Below, piece after piece: positions 50,438-61,745 of a DNA stretch of 64,000 nt. Within the stretch, counting starts at the first letter, position 1. Each line of letters starts with the position of its first letter. Where the stretch lies: positions 11,855,001 to 11,919,000 of the forward strand of contig NC_072800.1 in NCBI RefSeq assembly GCF_028583425.1, written 5' to 3'. The notes under the pieces were generated by a model. It did no database searches, was not told where the DNA came from, and was given only the letters and a program-made list of their open reading frames with translations. A program made the translations under genes and the position numbers. The DNA comes from Eublepharis macularius. Lineage: Eukaryota; Chordata; Lepidosauria; Squamata; Eublepharidae.

Positions 50438-50535
50438 AACCCGCCCCCACTTACCTAACCGGCGTGTGTGTGGGGGTGCAATTTCCCTGCAGGCTCCCCC
50501 GCGGGGCTGCACGCTCCTGTGTGCAGCAGCCACCG

Positions 50536-50800
50536 GGATCGGGCCCGTTTTGACCCGGATTGGGGCCACTGTCGAGCACGGGAGAGCTCCTTTACTCTGC
50601 AGCACCTGAAAAGGGCCCAATCCATGGCAAAATGGGCCCGTTTTCAGGCACTGCAGAGCGCAGGAGCACTTCTGCACACCACAGCACCAGGATTGGGCCC
50701 GTTTTGGCCTGGATTGGGGCCGCTGCAGAGCACAGGAGCACTCTTGTGCTCTGCAGCGCCTGAAAATGGGCCCAATCCGTGGCAAAAATCCGTCGCCCAC
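50536..50800 (+). repeat. imperfect duplication of a ~157-bp GC-rich unit
   Basis: 'GGGCCCGTTTTGACCCGGAT' near 50537 recurs near 50694 as 'GGGCCCGTTTTGGCCTGGAT'. 'CCCAATCCATGGCAAAA' likewise recurs as 'CCCAATCCGTGGCAAAA'. Frames through it on both strands look alike because the unit has internal inverted symmetry. No gene. Confidence 0.6.
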
Positions 50801-51482
50801 TTTTGCTGCCCTTAACCCTGTGTTTTCCTCCAGGCAGTGGGAGAAAAGAGGGGGACGATGGTGTCACGTGGGCTGCAGCATCACTTCCCATCAGGGTTGC
50901 CAGAGCAATGCTGGCAATGGGCAGGAGGCATACCCAAACAGTTGGGTGATGTAATGAAATGGCCAGCGACGTGTTGACCTCACTTCCCATGCAACTGAAA
51001 GTGACATCAGTGTGTCGCCGGGGATGCTCTAACGTTCAAATCCACCCCCAATGACATACTGACATCACTCCTGGTAACACAGGAAGTGACATCAGTGTGT
51101 CAGGACTAAGGTTACCAGTGAAGTAATTGTGCTGCCTGCGGGAGTGCTCTCATGCTTCATGTGGGGCCAATTCTTTAAGGATCAGCCTGTTTAGGACTGA
51201 AATCAGCCCTGTGCAAAGCAAGGAGCACTCGTGTGGGCAGCGTGATGATGACATCACTTGCGGAAGTGATGCAACCCACCGGGAGTGCACCTGATGCGCA
51301 CTTTCCTGGATTGCCTGCCAGTGGCAGGAGATCGCCAGGAGTTTGCCACCTCCCTCTGATCACCAGCGATTGGTGGGAAATTGCCCAACACTGGCGGGCA
51401 ACTGGGAAAACGAACTCCTGCTATGCTTTGGCTAGGGATCCCATTCAGGACTAATTCCTGGCTATTAGCTTGCCAACACCAG
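50801..51482. repeat. dispersed repeat with TGATGTCACTTC-type motifs
   Basis: Recurring 'AAGTGACATCAGTGTGTC', 'GATGACATCACTTGCGGAAG' and 'GGGAGTGC' phrases, as in 3956-4700. Boundaries unclear. Confidence 0.45.
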
Positions 51483-51695
51483 GGCTGTTTTCACATGACT
51501 TACCGGCCTCCGGAGCGTTGCACAAAACATGCGGAAGATAGCATCTTCTCATGCAAAATCGCGCCAGGAAGATGCTATCATCCAGGAATTTTGCACAACA
51601 TCGCGTCTTCCTGGCGTGATATCATACGAGAAGACGCTATCTTCTGCGTGTTTTGCACAACGGTCCGGAGGCCCGTTAGTCATGTGGAAACAGCC
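51483..51695. mobile_element. palindromic MITE related to the GGCCGTTTTCACACTGC family
   Basis: GGCTGTTTTCACATGACTTA to its inverted end GGAAACAGCC, flanked on both sides by CAG (51480-51482 and 51696-51698). The interior repeats 'CGCGCCAGGAAGATGCTATC' in both orientations. The termini resemble, but differ from, 15887-16068. Confidence 0.82.
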
Positions 51696-51860
51696 CAGGT
51701 TGGGAAATTCCTGAAGATTTCAGGATGGACCCTGGGGAGGGACAGCAGCTGGAGTATAATGCCGTGAAATCCACCCTCCAAAGCAGCCATTTTCTCCAGG
51801 GATACTGATATTTATACTCTGGGGATCATTTGTAATTCTGAGAAATCTCCAAGCTCTTCC
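51696..51860 (-). repeat. CTCCAGGAATTTCCC repeat family, minus strand
   Basis: 'GGTTGGGAAATTCCTGAAGA' and 'GCAGCCATTTTCTCCAGGG' are the reverse complement of the unit at 48861-49070. Confidence 0.6.
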
Positions 51861-51941
51861 TGGTGGTATGACCTTACTGGCCATATAGTTGCTGAATTTG
51901 GAGCAGAAGACAACAGCATGGCATCAGGCATGTTTGGTGTG

Positions 51942-52185
51942 CACCAGTTTGGTGTAGTGGTTAAGAGCGTGGGATTCTAATCTGGAGAACCGAGTTTAAT
52001 TCCCCACTCCTCCATTTGAAGCCAACTAGGTGACCTTAGGTCAGTCACAGCTCTCTCAGAGCTCTCTCAGCCCCACCCACCTCACAGGGTGTTTGTTGTG
52101 GGGATAATAATGGCATACTTTGTAAACCGCTCTGAGCGGGCATTAAGTTGTCCTGAAGGGCGGTATATAAATCGAATATTTTTAT
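51942..52185 (+). repeat. tRNA-derived SINE, family S1
   Basis: Head 'CCAGTTTGGTGTAGTGGTTA' to tail 'GGCGGTATATAAATCGAA'. Close to 33692-33977 but without the long ATT run. Confidence 0.9.
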
Positions 52186-53082
52186 GTTGTTAAAGGACTG
52201 AGGCCCTCAGTTCATGAAGGTGGATCGAACCATTCTCCAAGAAGCCTCCTTCCAGCCTAAGAAGCCTTTCTCCAACGTAAGTGGCTCTTCCTCTGACAGA
52301 AGTTAAGTTGCAGTAAGGCTTCACACTTGAGCCAAAAGTCAAGGTGGAGTATAAATATTTTAAAAAACAGATAAAAGATCTTCACTCAGTGGAGTATTGG
52401 GATAGGGGAAGGATCCACCCCGATTCCAGTCACACGGCACCCTTGTACATAATCTAGATTCTGGCTAGATGGAAATTTGGGTCCAAGCGTGTGCTTGTTC
52501 ATGAAGCTCACTTGGAGACCTTGGGCAAACCTCCTCTCAGAATAATTTATTTCACAGGAAAGTTTGAGAGTAAAACTGGCTTCAGTCCCTTGGAGAAAGC
52601 AGGGCTGATGAGAGAGAGGACTATGGGAGAATAGTCTAGTGGCTAAGGTTGCCACTCTCCCTTACCTTCAAAGTGGGTGTGTGGGGGTGCCAGCTGGTGG
52701 GGGGGAGGGTGCTATTCCCCCTTCCTCTCACACATTCTCCGGAAGCCTTCCTCTGATGTCACTTCCTGTTTCAAACAGAAGAGATGGGAGCCTCTGAGCC
52801 TCTGATTTGGCCCCACTGAGCCTCTGCCCCTTCCATTTTAAACCAGAAGTGACATCAGTGGAAGGCCTCCAGAACGTGCCCCCCATTTTCTTGTGTGCTC
52901 CAGGGGCTCCAGCCAGCCTCCAGACATTTTTCTTCCCACCAGCCAGGTGAGTTGAGGCAGGGAGTGGCTGGCAAGTGGGGCCAGGTGACTCCTTGCTGTG
53001 AGTTTTCCTGGAATTACAACTGATTCCAGGGCTTGGAGGAAACGGCAGCTTCTGAGAGCAGACTTTGGGGCATAACATTAGG
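52186..53082. other. unassigned DNA with repeat phrases
   Basis: 52645-53060 contains 'GTTGCCACTCTCCC' and 'AGAAGTGACATCAGTGG' phrases of the families described above. No gene. Confidence 0.35.
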
Positions 53083-53326
53083 GATAATAATCACACTTTA
53101 TTTACCTACACCGCCCTTCAGGACAACTTAACACCCCCTCAGAGCGATTTACGAAGTATGTTGTTATCCTCATATCCTGTGAGGTGGGTGGGGCTGAGAG
53201 AGCTCTGAAAGAGCTGTGACTGACCCAAGGCCACCCAGCTGGCTTCAAGCGGAGGAGTGGGGAATCAAACCTGGTTGTCCAGATTAGAGTCCTGCTGCTC
53301 TTAATCGCTACACTAAACTGGCTCTC
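53083..53326 (-). repeat. tRNA-derived SINE, family S1
   Basis: Minus-strand copy from 'CCGCCCTTCAGGACAACTTA' to 'CGCTACACTAAACTGGCTCT'. Confidence 0.88.
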
Positions 53327-53640
53327 TACACCAGTCTGGGATCCCCACCTTCAGCCTCTGCTCACCTGGTTGGTGGGAGGAAAGTTATCTGGGGGAAGGC
53401 ACGCACATATAAAGTGTGCATGCGCTTCTGTGCCTCACCTGAAAACTACATCATTTTCTGGTGTGGTGAGTAGATATGGGGGTAAAGTACCTGCTCCTAC
53501 CCCGGTTTGGCCCCTGGGAGACCGAGCGCCCCTGCATAACATACCCAAGAAGTCCTCCACTGGCACTTCCCCTAAAGCCCCAGGAATTTCCCTAGCCGTA
53601 GTTGGCAACCCTACTTGTTTCTATGGAACCTTGTAAGTCA
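53327..53640. repeat. fragment of the CTCCAGGAATTTCCC repeat family
   Basis: 'AGCCCCAGGAATTTCCCTAG' and 'GTTGGCAACCCTAC' at 53573-53614 mark the right end. The left part is diverged. Confidence 0.45.
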
Positions 53641-55080
53641 TGCGATTTGTTTTGTGTGATGCTTGGGTCAGGTAAGGATTTGGGTCCGGAAACAGCCCAG
53701 GGGAAATCTTTGGGGGCTCTCCACCAGGATACATTTATTATAGATCTATTTATTATAGATCTTTTGTGACAGAAACCTAAATTGGCATTTGGCCTTCCAG
53801 AGATAATATTCGAGCAACAGCAGCCGTTAGCACTGATGGGTTCAGCCCCCCACCACCACCCATGCCAAGGACTTGTATTTGATGGTAATCATTTCTGTGC
53901 ATGCAGTTTACAAATGTATTGCAACAAATGCCTTTTTAATGCTAAATTTAGTTCATGGATTATCCACAGATCCTATTCTGCTTAATAAGAGGGCAGAAAA
54001 GAAACGGTTGCCCTGAATCTCTTTCATGCTGAGATCTATTGTCATTTTATTAAATTCAAATTTATTGTTGAATTCCCAGCCAAAAAAATAGCTGTTAGCA
54101 CACTATAACGCGAAGCATAAATTGCGTTCACTGAATCAGAGACATTATTAAAAGGAAAAAAATGACTTAATGGTCTGTCCAACCTCATAAATCTTACCGC
54201 TCATATAAAACAAGATGACAAAATTTATGTCCACTAAATGCATACTATTAATGCAGTCGTGGTGGCCGGTAGTCAAAACAATTTCTTTAGCGATCTGATG
54301 TTTAAAAATTATGAGGGCCTATGGACAGAGATGTCTATAAGGCAGTGTTTACTCAGAAATATTGTATGTGGAATAGAACTTCTGAAAGCCAGATGTTTTG
54401 AGATTCCTGCCATTGCATTTTGGCCTCTGGGCTTAATAGATGTCAGGCCAAATCATTTGCTCAAAAGGTCTCTTCCCACACTGTATGGTCACCAGAACAA
54501 TTCACATCCATGCGATACCAGCCACAGTCATCGTATTTCCTTCCACGTGGGCCAGGTGGAATTCACTTTTTCCTTCAGAAAAGAAATTGAGTTCCTTTCA
54601 GGATATAGTTTGTTCTGTGCTCGGCCTGCTCGGCAGGACCTCTGACACAAACACAGCTCCCCCAGCCACATCTGGCCAACTAAGGAGAACTTGATGAAGT
54701 TTTGCTGCCTGCCTTTGACTGCCAAAATAGGGCACAGGCCAGCTATTATGGATGATTTGTCTTCTCTTGCACTCTGTTTGCTCTCATTGGTGACAGCAAG
54801 CCAGTCATGAGCCGAAATTACTCTGGGTTCCCTGCCTTCTCTGTGCGGGTTCCTGATAACCCCTTCCCTGTTCCTGGAGCATTCTCAGACACGGCGCATG
54901 TGGCGGTGGCTGAATCTCTATATATTTGACAACTGCTTGCCAAAAAACTTGGGATAACCTCCAGTGAACTCAACAAGGAACAGCAGCCAAGCATGGGTTT
55001 CTGACGAGGGTACCTGTATGATAAACGTTTTCCGGCATCTGATTCATGCATTATATTTTAGGTGAAATACTTTTAAAATA
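53641..55080. other. repeat-poor AT-rich interval, possible conserved non-coding DNA
   Basis: From about 53930 to 54800 I find no repeat. A 135-codon plus-strand frame at 54238-54645 has no recognised motif and no splice-like or start context. The very low CG content and long runs such as 'GTCATTTTATTAAATTC' resemble conserved non-coding DNA, but this is only an impression. Confidence 0.25.
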
Positions 55081-56597
55081 GAGAGTTGGATTAGGGTTGC
55101 CAGTCCCCCTGTGGGATATTTAAAATCTGTGGTCAACCCCATAGAATTAGTAAAGCCCTCACAACGCCATGAAACAAACTGGGTCAGTTACTCTCCTTCA
55201 GCCTACGCGACATTACAGATTTCATAAAATAGAAAGTAGGGAATAGTACCACAAAAACTATCAAGGGCATGCTGGAGGAAAGGTGGGATTACAATCCAAT
55301 ACATAAATAAAACATGAGACTCTGGGGTCACCACAAGGCCCCTGGTAAAGGTGAGGGATTACCTGCCCCTGCTTATGTTTCCTACTGCCTCTGATAAAAA
55401 TATATTTTTTAAAATGGCCATTGAGCCAATGCCATGATGTCACTTGTGGGGAAAACTTGGAAGTCACATTAGTCCTTTCTAGGAATCCCCAGAACCACTA
55501 TGGTTTTATCATAGAGTTTCCCGTTATTCCTAGAGAGGCATGCTGTCACTTCCAGGTTTACCTGGATATAACATCACTTTGTTGCCAGTGACTGCCCCCC
55601 ACCCCCAATCTCCTAGACTCCTATCTGACCTTTACAAGTGGAATCTATCAAGAGGAAGAGAAATTCTGGCCTTTCTGTGATTCCTATGGCTTTGCATTTG
55701 AAGTGAGACAAGGGCCTCCACCAGCCAGAGAGGGCCTTACACATGCACTCTGCCCATAGTATCTCCAAGGCATAGTTCTGTTCCCTCTCTTCAGGGGATG
55801 AACTGGGAATCCCATGTTTTCTTTTCAGAAGGGTAGCCCTGTTTGGCTATCGCAGCAAAAATAAACAGGAGTCTTTTACCACCTTGAAGTCTACAATTAT
55901 ATCTTAAGAAGCGCACTCTGGCCCAAAAAAACTGGGGGAAAAGGTCAGTCTTGAAGGTGCCACACAGCTCCTCCATATATTTCTGATATCAGTAGAATAC
56001 CAGAAATATTTATTTTGCTTGTGGGGGTCCCTCTTTTGGTGCCATTGTGATTGGCGATGCAGGGCAGTGATTGGTGGAACATGTAAGCGTTACAAAGGGC
56101 TTCTGACGCCATAGCTCCCAAGATAAGAACTGGATGGACTGTTGCAATGCCTACCTCATTTCCCTGTTCCAGAATTTCACCTGCTGGCAACACTGAACCT
56201 GCCTAAGGGAAGGCAGTCTAAGATGGATGGAAGAATCCTGAAGTACTAACAGTGCAATCCGTAGGCTGGAGTAACTCTTCTTAGGATTGCAACATTACTC
56301 TAGTTCTTTGGAAAGCTGTGCAGGGATGAGGCGGAGTCACCAAGTTACATCCCAGGGAGAGAGACTGGTCAAATCATCAATAAACACAGTTTGAAGGCAG
56401 AACATGTGCTCCATTGCCCCAGTAAGTGATTGCCACTTTTCACGAAGTCCAGGCAGACTCGTGATAGCATAATGTGGAGCAAGTGCTTGAGCCTGCAGCT
56501 TGATTTTGTCTCTTTCATCAAGAACATGAAGATTGCTTGAAACTAAAAAAAAAAAAGTTTACTTGAAACTGCTCAGCTACAACAGCTCCACCATGAG
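55081..56597. other. unassigned DNA
   Basis: 55825-55920 matches the reptile repeat of 23205-23400 ('AGGGTAGCCCTGTTTGGCTA'). 55440-55600 has dispersed-repeat phrases. No gene. Confidence 0.35.
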
Positions 56598-56848
56598 CAG
56601 GGCTTTTTTTCAGCTGGAAGGCGGTGGAACGGAGTTCCGGCACCTCTTTAAATGGCTGGTGGCCCCGCCCCCTGATCTCCAGACAGAGGGGAGTTGAGAT
56701 TGCCCTCTGCACCGCTGAGAGGCACAGAGAGCAATCTCAACTCCCCTCTGTCTGGAGATCAGGGGGCGGGGCCACCAGCCATGTGACCATTTTTTCCGAG
56801 GGCAACCCACTGAGTTCCACCACCTCTTTTCCCAGAAAGAAAGCCCTG
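56598..56848. mobile_element. hAT-type foldback MITE, copy 12
   Basis: CAGGGCTTTTTTTCAGC to AAAGAAAGCCCTG; perfect 8-bp duplication ACCATGAG (56590-56597 and 56849-56856). Confidence 0.95.
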
Positions 56849-56856
56849 ACCATGAG

Positions 56857-57339
56857 CAAGAGGAAAGTGGAGAAGAGAGACCTTTGCTATCAGAAATAAA
56901 AGTCAGTAAAAGAAGAGCCACAATGTATGAAAGAAGAGGAGGAGAAAGGAGAATTTGTCACATCAGTGTCAGCTAGGGAAATGCACACCAGCCTCCTTGC
57001 ACCTGCCATGACCAGAATACCTTCATACATGGACCAAATAAAATTAACTATGTACAGGCTTACGGACATTACGTTACTGGCTGCACTTCAGTGCTGGATT
57101 TCCTTATCAGAGCCCTCAGTCCCATAAAAATTCACAGATGGTAACCAAGGCCATTAGCCAAACCTTATTTCAACTGAATAAATACTAGTAAACTCAGGCT
57201 ATTACACTACTACCTAGAATTTTTCTTGGGCCCATTCAAAAATTGAAATCTATTTTCCCTGTCCCAAAAGGTTCATTTAATTGAAAGTTTATTTTTTTTT
57301 AAAAATGTATGGATCATAGTTAGGATTAGTCCCATTACC
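56857..57339. other. unassigned DNA
   Basis: AT-rich; no feature recognised. Confidence 0.35.
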
Positions 57340-57700
57340 TTCCTGTCTGGGGGGCGGGGGGAGAGCCAACGCTCATGTTTTGCAACGTCTTCCCAGGATG
57401 TGCTCCCAGGGTGGTGCAATGACGTCCCTTCCAAGAAGTGATGTCATCACATAGGGCCTGGGAGCAATCCTGCACTTTGCAGCAGGTCGATTTGGGCCCC
57501 AAATGGGGGCCCAAATCAGCCCACTGTGAAGTGCGGGAGTGCTCCTGGGGTGGTCGCCCTGGGAGTGCCGCCCCAGGAGCATGCCCAAGAGGCCTGTTCC
57601 CCTACCTTTCACCCCTGCTGGCTAGGTGAGTGATGGGGTGTGTGTGGAGGGTGAGAGCAGGAGATCCCCTACCTCCACCGGGGGATCTGGGATCCCTATT
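57340..57700. repeat. dispersed repeat with GTGATGTCATCAC motifs
   Basis: 'AAGAAGTGATGTCATCACAT', 'GGGCCCAAATCAGCCC' and 'GGGAGTGCTCCTGGGG' recur from 34780-35089. The two copies read in opposite senses. Confidence 0.5.
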
Positions 57701-58743
57701 GCCACATGCCTGACTGACTGGTGGACTGTGTTGTTCTTGGTGTGTCACAAGTGGTGGGGGCTTGGTTTTGCTTCTTCAGAGTAATTTTTTCCTAGCTGCA
57801 GACAGGATAGCGAGTTCCTCAGGTGCAGCAATTCACAAATGGGATATGAGAAGTAACTGCAGGCACACCGTACATCTAGACAACCTCCTAAGAATAAGCA
57901 GTGGAAATTGCTAGGAAGGTCACATGGGGGAGCGCTAGGATTGTGGGCAGGGAACAGAACACCAGGAGTCGGGCAAAACATTCTTGTTTGCTGGTCCCCA
58001 AGTCTCCTATCTGATTGCCGTTTGATCTGTGAAATTCAGGTCACTTGCCAGGTTTGTGTTGCTACATTAAACAGCATTACAGGAGGAACAACATTATGCT
58101 GTGTGAGGCTTGTTTGAAGAAAGGCACTGCCAAAAAAGTATAGAAATCAAGAAAGAAACAAAGAGCAGTTGAAATATTTAAAAAGCTGTGTTTGCCATGA
58201 AAACAACTGAAAATGGAGCTAATTTTTACAAATGAAACCACTGGGAAGCTGATTTTAAAGTCTTAAGGCTACTATAAGGCTGCCCATATTTTAATACCAG
58301 GCTTGCTCCTCTGTCTTTAAATGTGGGCTGTCAATTGGGAGGGGAGGCCCAGATTTTTTATGGACTACTTGGCAGAGCGGTCCATAAAAGGCAGTACAAT
58401 GCAGAGGAGCACTCCTTGAATGTGAACCACAGGGTTCTACAGGCAGCATCTACCCTGGTATGAGATTTTTTTATTTTAAGAGATGGCAGGTTTGCGAGGT
58501 CTCCCTACCTTTAAATGGGATGGGCGCTAGGTGGGTCGGCTGCCAGTTGTCCTTGTGTGCACCACGATGTCCGCAGGGCTTTTGATGATGTCACTTCCAG
58601 TTCAAATAGGGTCGCCAGGTCCGCATAGCCTCCCTGCAGGAGGGGGGACCTAGCACTTATAGCTGGCACAGGCACTTAGCACTTTCACGTGTGCTTCATC
58701 ACGCCCATGGCCGGTGCGACAATGTAACTTCAGGAAATGATGT
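57701..58743. other. unassigned DNA, ending in dispersed-repeat phrases
   Basis: 58580-58743 has 'GATGATGTCACTTCCAG' and related phrases. No gene elsewhere in the interval. Confidence 0.35.
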
Positions 58744-59466
58744 TGTTATGACCCTTACTTTCTCTTGGGTAGATTTTGCCTTTAATCTTCCCCTTACACC
58801 CTCTGGGTAGATTGCTGCCACCAGGAATATAGATATTTTATTTAAGTTTTCCCTTTGGTAACGTGCCTAAGCGTCAGGCTCCTTCGTGGTTCTATGTGGC
58901 CCTGAGGATAGGAATGCGATATTGCAGTGACAGCTACTCTGGGATATAACAAAACCAAAATAAACTTTTATTTTTCAAGAAGCGTTATCGGATTCATAAA
59001 AGTAGTTCTTGGTTCTTAAAGTTACTTCATTTAAACTCATTCACACAGATCTCTTCTAAGGCTTCACACACAGCCTCTTTCTCTGGCTCAATATTTCTCA
59101 TAGACGTGCTTAAAGTTACTCAGGCTGCAAACAGATTCCCTGCTTTCTCTAGACTATTATTCACAGAAATATGAAACCTGCTCAGGCAGCACCCAGCTGG
59201 CCTCCCTTTCCCTGACTGAGTGTTCCTTCACAAACATGCTCAGTTCAGGCTCCACACAGGTTATATTTCTCTCATAAATACTTCAGCATACTCAGGCAGC
59301 ACACAGCTAGCCTGCTTTCTCCTGACTGAATATCTTCTCTCTCCACTCTCAGTCCAAACTGCATTCACTCCGCCCACACTCTCAGTCATCAACCAATCAA
59401 ATCACTCACTCTTCCCTCTCTCACCACCCCTCTTCACCTATCTCACACCAAGCATTTAAAGATGCA
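58744..59466 (-). mobile_element. solo LTR, copy 2 (TGTGTCTTTAAATGC family), minus strand
   Basis: 723 bp. The minus strand begins TGCATCTTTAAATGCTTGG and ends GTCATAACA. AATAAA is at 58972-58967. It aligns with copy 1 along its length but holds more of the U3-like tandem units ('CTGAGC/TAGCTGTGTGCTGCC' type, about four here against two there). Target duplication not clear. Confidence 0.72.
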
Positions 59467-60159
59467 TGTACCCATTTACTTGAAATCATTACAGATGTCA
59501 TTGCACCGCCTCGGGAACATGTGCAGTGCTCATGTTCCCAGGGTGCCCACTAGTGGCAGGCGACCTCAGGGTATGGTTGCCAGCCTCCAGGTGATCACTA
59601 CAAATGCAAGGAAAACCCCCTATCCGGAGGAAACACAAGTATAGATTCTCTACTAGTATAATAATGTTTCTTTGTATTTTTCTTTCACTTAAAGTGCACA
59701 GTGCTATAGTGATATATAAATATGAATAAATATTACAATAAATATTTATACAATATATGAACCCTTCCTGCCATAACAATAAATACAATACATAATTTAA
59801 TACTTCAGAGTATGTTATTCCTATTTGGCACAAAGTTCAAAGATCCAGTTGGTGAAAAATGTCCTTAAAGATAATCACTGAGGTAAGCAATATTTATTCT
59901 GTTCTTCATTATTGTGTTAGTAGTTCCTTCTTATTCCAGGTAATAATTCAACTGTCGAGAGTGAATTCTTCAAGAGGAACGATAATCCTGTTGCAGACTA
60001 CTCTCCTTCTGCTGTAGGGTGGAACCTAACGGGAATTGTCAGCATAATCACTATCCTGTTTCGTAATCCAAACTTTTTCAAGGGCTCATCATTCCTTATG
60101 TAAAAGGACTTCAAGCATACAGTCTCGTTTCACCAAACTGGCAAAGCTTCAGATGGATC
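59467..60159. other. unassigned DNA with repeat fragments
   Basis: 59490-59620 has 'GTGGCAGGCGACCTC' and 'GGTTGCCAGCCTCCAGGTG' phrases. The rest is AT-rich without features. Confidence 0.35.
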
Positions 60160-60660
60160 ATATCACCTCCAGGTGATAGCTGGAGATCTCCCAGAATTAT
60201 AACTGATCTCCAGGCAACAGAGATCAATTCCTCTGGAGAAAATGGCTGCTTTGAAGGGTGAACCCTATGGAGGGTGAACCCTATACTCCACTGAGGCCCC
60301 TCCCCTCCCCAAACCCCACCCTCTTCAGGCTCCACCCCCCAAATCTCCAGGAATTTCCCAACCTGGACCTGGCAACCTTACATCTGGGGGCCTTGCCACC
60401 TCCCAACAATTGCTGGCGGATCGGCAGGCAATGGGACAATCCCCTGGGAGGTTCCCACCACTGGCAAGCGTCTGGGAACCCAAGGTTCAAAGCTTCTGGT
60501 TTGAACCAGAAGTGATATCATTCGAATCTCTGTGGAGTATGCGTGCTTTGGCCTACCTCCCCACACATTTTTTCCCCTGCTGGCAGGTGACCAGTACAGG
60601 CAGGCAGCAGCTGGGGTTGGGGGATCCCCCATCCCCCATGGGGAGCTGGCAACCGTACAA
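60160..60660 (+). repeat. CTCCAGGAATTTCCC repeat, well preserved copy
   Basis: 60165-60385 runs from 'CACCTCCAGGTGATAGCTGG' through 'TCTGGAGAAAATGGCTGCTT' to 'CTCCAGGAATTTCCCAACCT' and 'CTGGCAACCTTAC'. It contains a short internal duplication of 'GGGTGAACCCTAT'. A related dispersed repeat follows to 60660. Confidence 0.6.
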
Positions 60661-60995
60661 AATGGCAAGTCTATTTTACAGCAGGGAGATACAGAGAAAT
60701 TGAGCAGGTGACATTTTACTTACTTACTCAACAGGGACTCAAAGTGTCATATCATTCTGCTCACCATTTTATCCTCCCAACAACTCTGGCCCACTGTCAC
60801 CCAGCGAGCTTCCATGTCAGAGCAGGGATTTGAATCTGGGTCTCTCAGATCCTAGTCTGTCACACTAGCACATCTACACCACACAGGCCAGAAAAAAAGT
60901 TTCACTTGCCTGCCGATGTATCCACAGTACAAACTCACTCAACTTTCTTTCCTTCTTCACAGGGAACCCAGGGACATGTAACACAGTGAGAAGTG
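60661..60995. other. unassigned DNA
   Basis: No feature recognised, though 'GAATCTGGGTCTCTCAGATC' hints at an old tRNA-like SINE. Confidence 0.3.
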
Positions 60996-61120
60996 TATCT
61001 CAGCTCCACCCACCTCACAGGGTGATTGTTGTGATAATAATAACACACTTTGTAAAACACTCTGAGTGGGTGTTAAGTTGTCCTGAAGGGCTGTATACAA
61101 ATTGAATATTAAATTATTAT
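60996..61120 (+). repeat. 3' part of an S1 SINE
   Basis: 'TCCACCCACCTCACAGGGTG' to 'AAGGGCTGTATACAAATTG' matches the distal half of 33692-33977. The head is missing. Confidence 0.75.
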
Positions 61121-61745
61121 AAATGCTTTCTAACTGAGGATCTACAGACTGGAAAACTGTGCATGGTAAAAGCCGTAGAGTTTCAGGTTAATCCTAGAAC
61201 ATCCCTTGACACAGTGTCATCACTTCTGGTCACACAGCTGGAAATGAAGTCGTGGCATCAACGGCTGCCATTTTACTCCCCCGGATCACTCTTGCTGACC
61301 TTAGAGTGGCAGCAGAGACAGAGGTGATTGAGAGGAGTTTACCAAAACAGGCAACCTGAGCCACCTGTTCTTAGCTCACCTCCCAAACTACAATTCCCAA
61401 GACAACTGGGGAAGAAAGCCATGCTACTTAAATTAGTACAAGCTTATATTGCATCATGACACTGTTAAGAAGGAACAAAAGTACACAGTGTAGGCAAGCT
61501 TTTCTCAGAAAGAGGAAGACACGTGATCTCTGTTTTTCAATATTACTTGCAAGCCTGGGACATAAAGTTGAGACAGCAAGTTACATCCGCATTAGTGATA
61601 TTGTATATGTTTTGAAAAGGGGGGGGGACTTATAGCTGGCACAGGCATGAATGTGCATACCCATTGTCTTGACACAGCTATCCTTCCCCTTTGGAGAACT
61701 GGCTCAACAACCTGAGCTAGATCAGCAGCTTGCACATCAAGGGAT
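61121..61745. other. unassigned DNA
   Basis: No feature recognised. Confidence 0.35.

Noticed and set aside
50302..51700. Spaced inverted repeats suggestive of a CRISPR array
   Set aside because: Units are MITE arms and dispersed repeats, not regular repeat-spacer series, and the DNA is vertebrate.
54238..54645. 135-codon frame as a gene
   Set aside because: No domain, no splice or promoter context; listed only as part of a repeat-free block.
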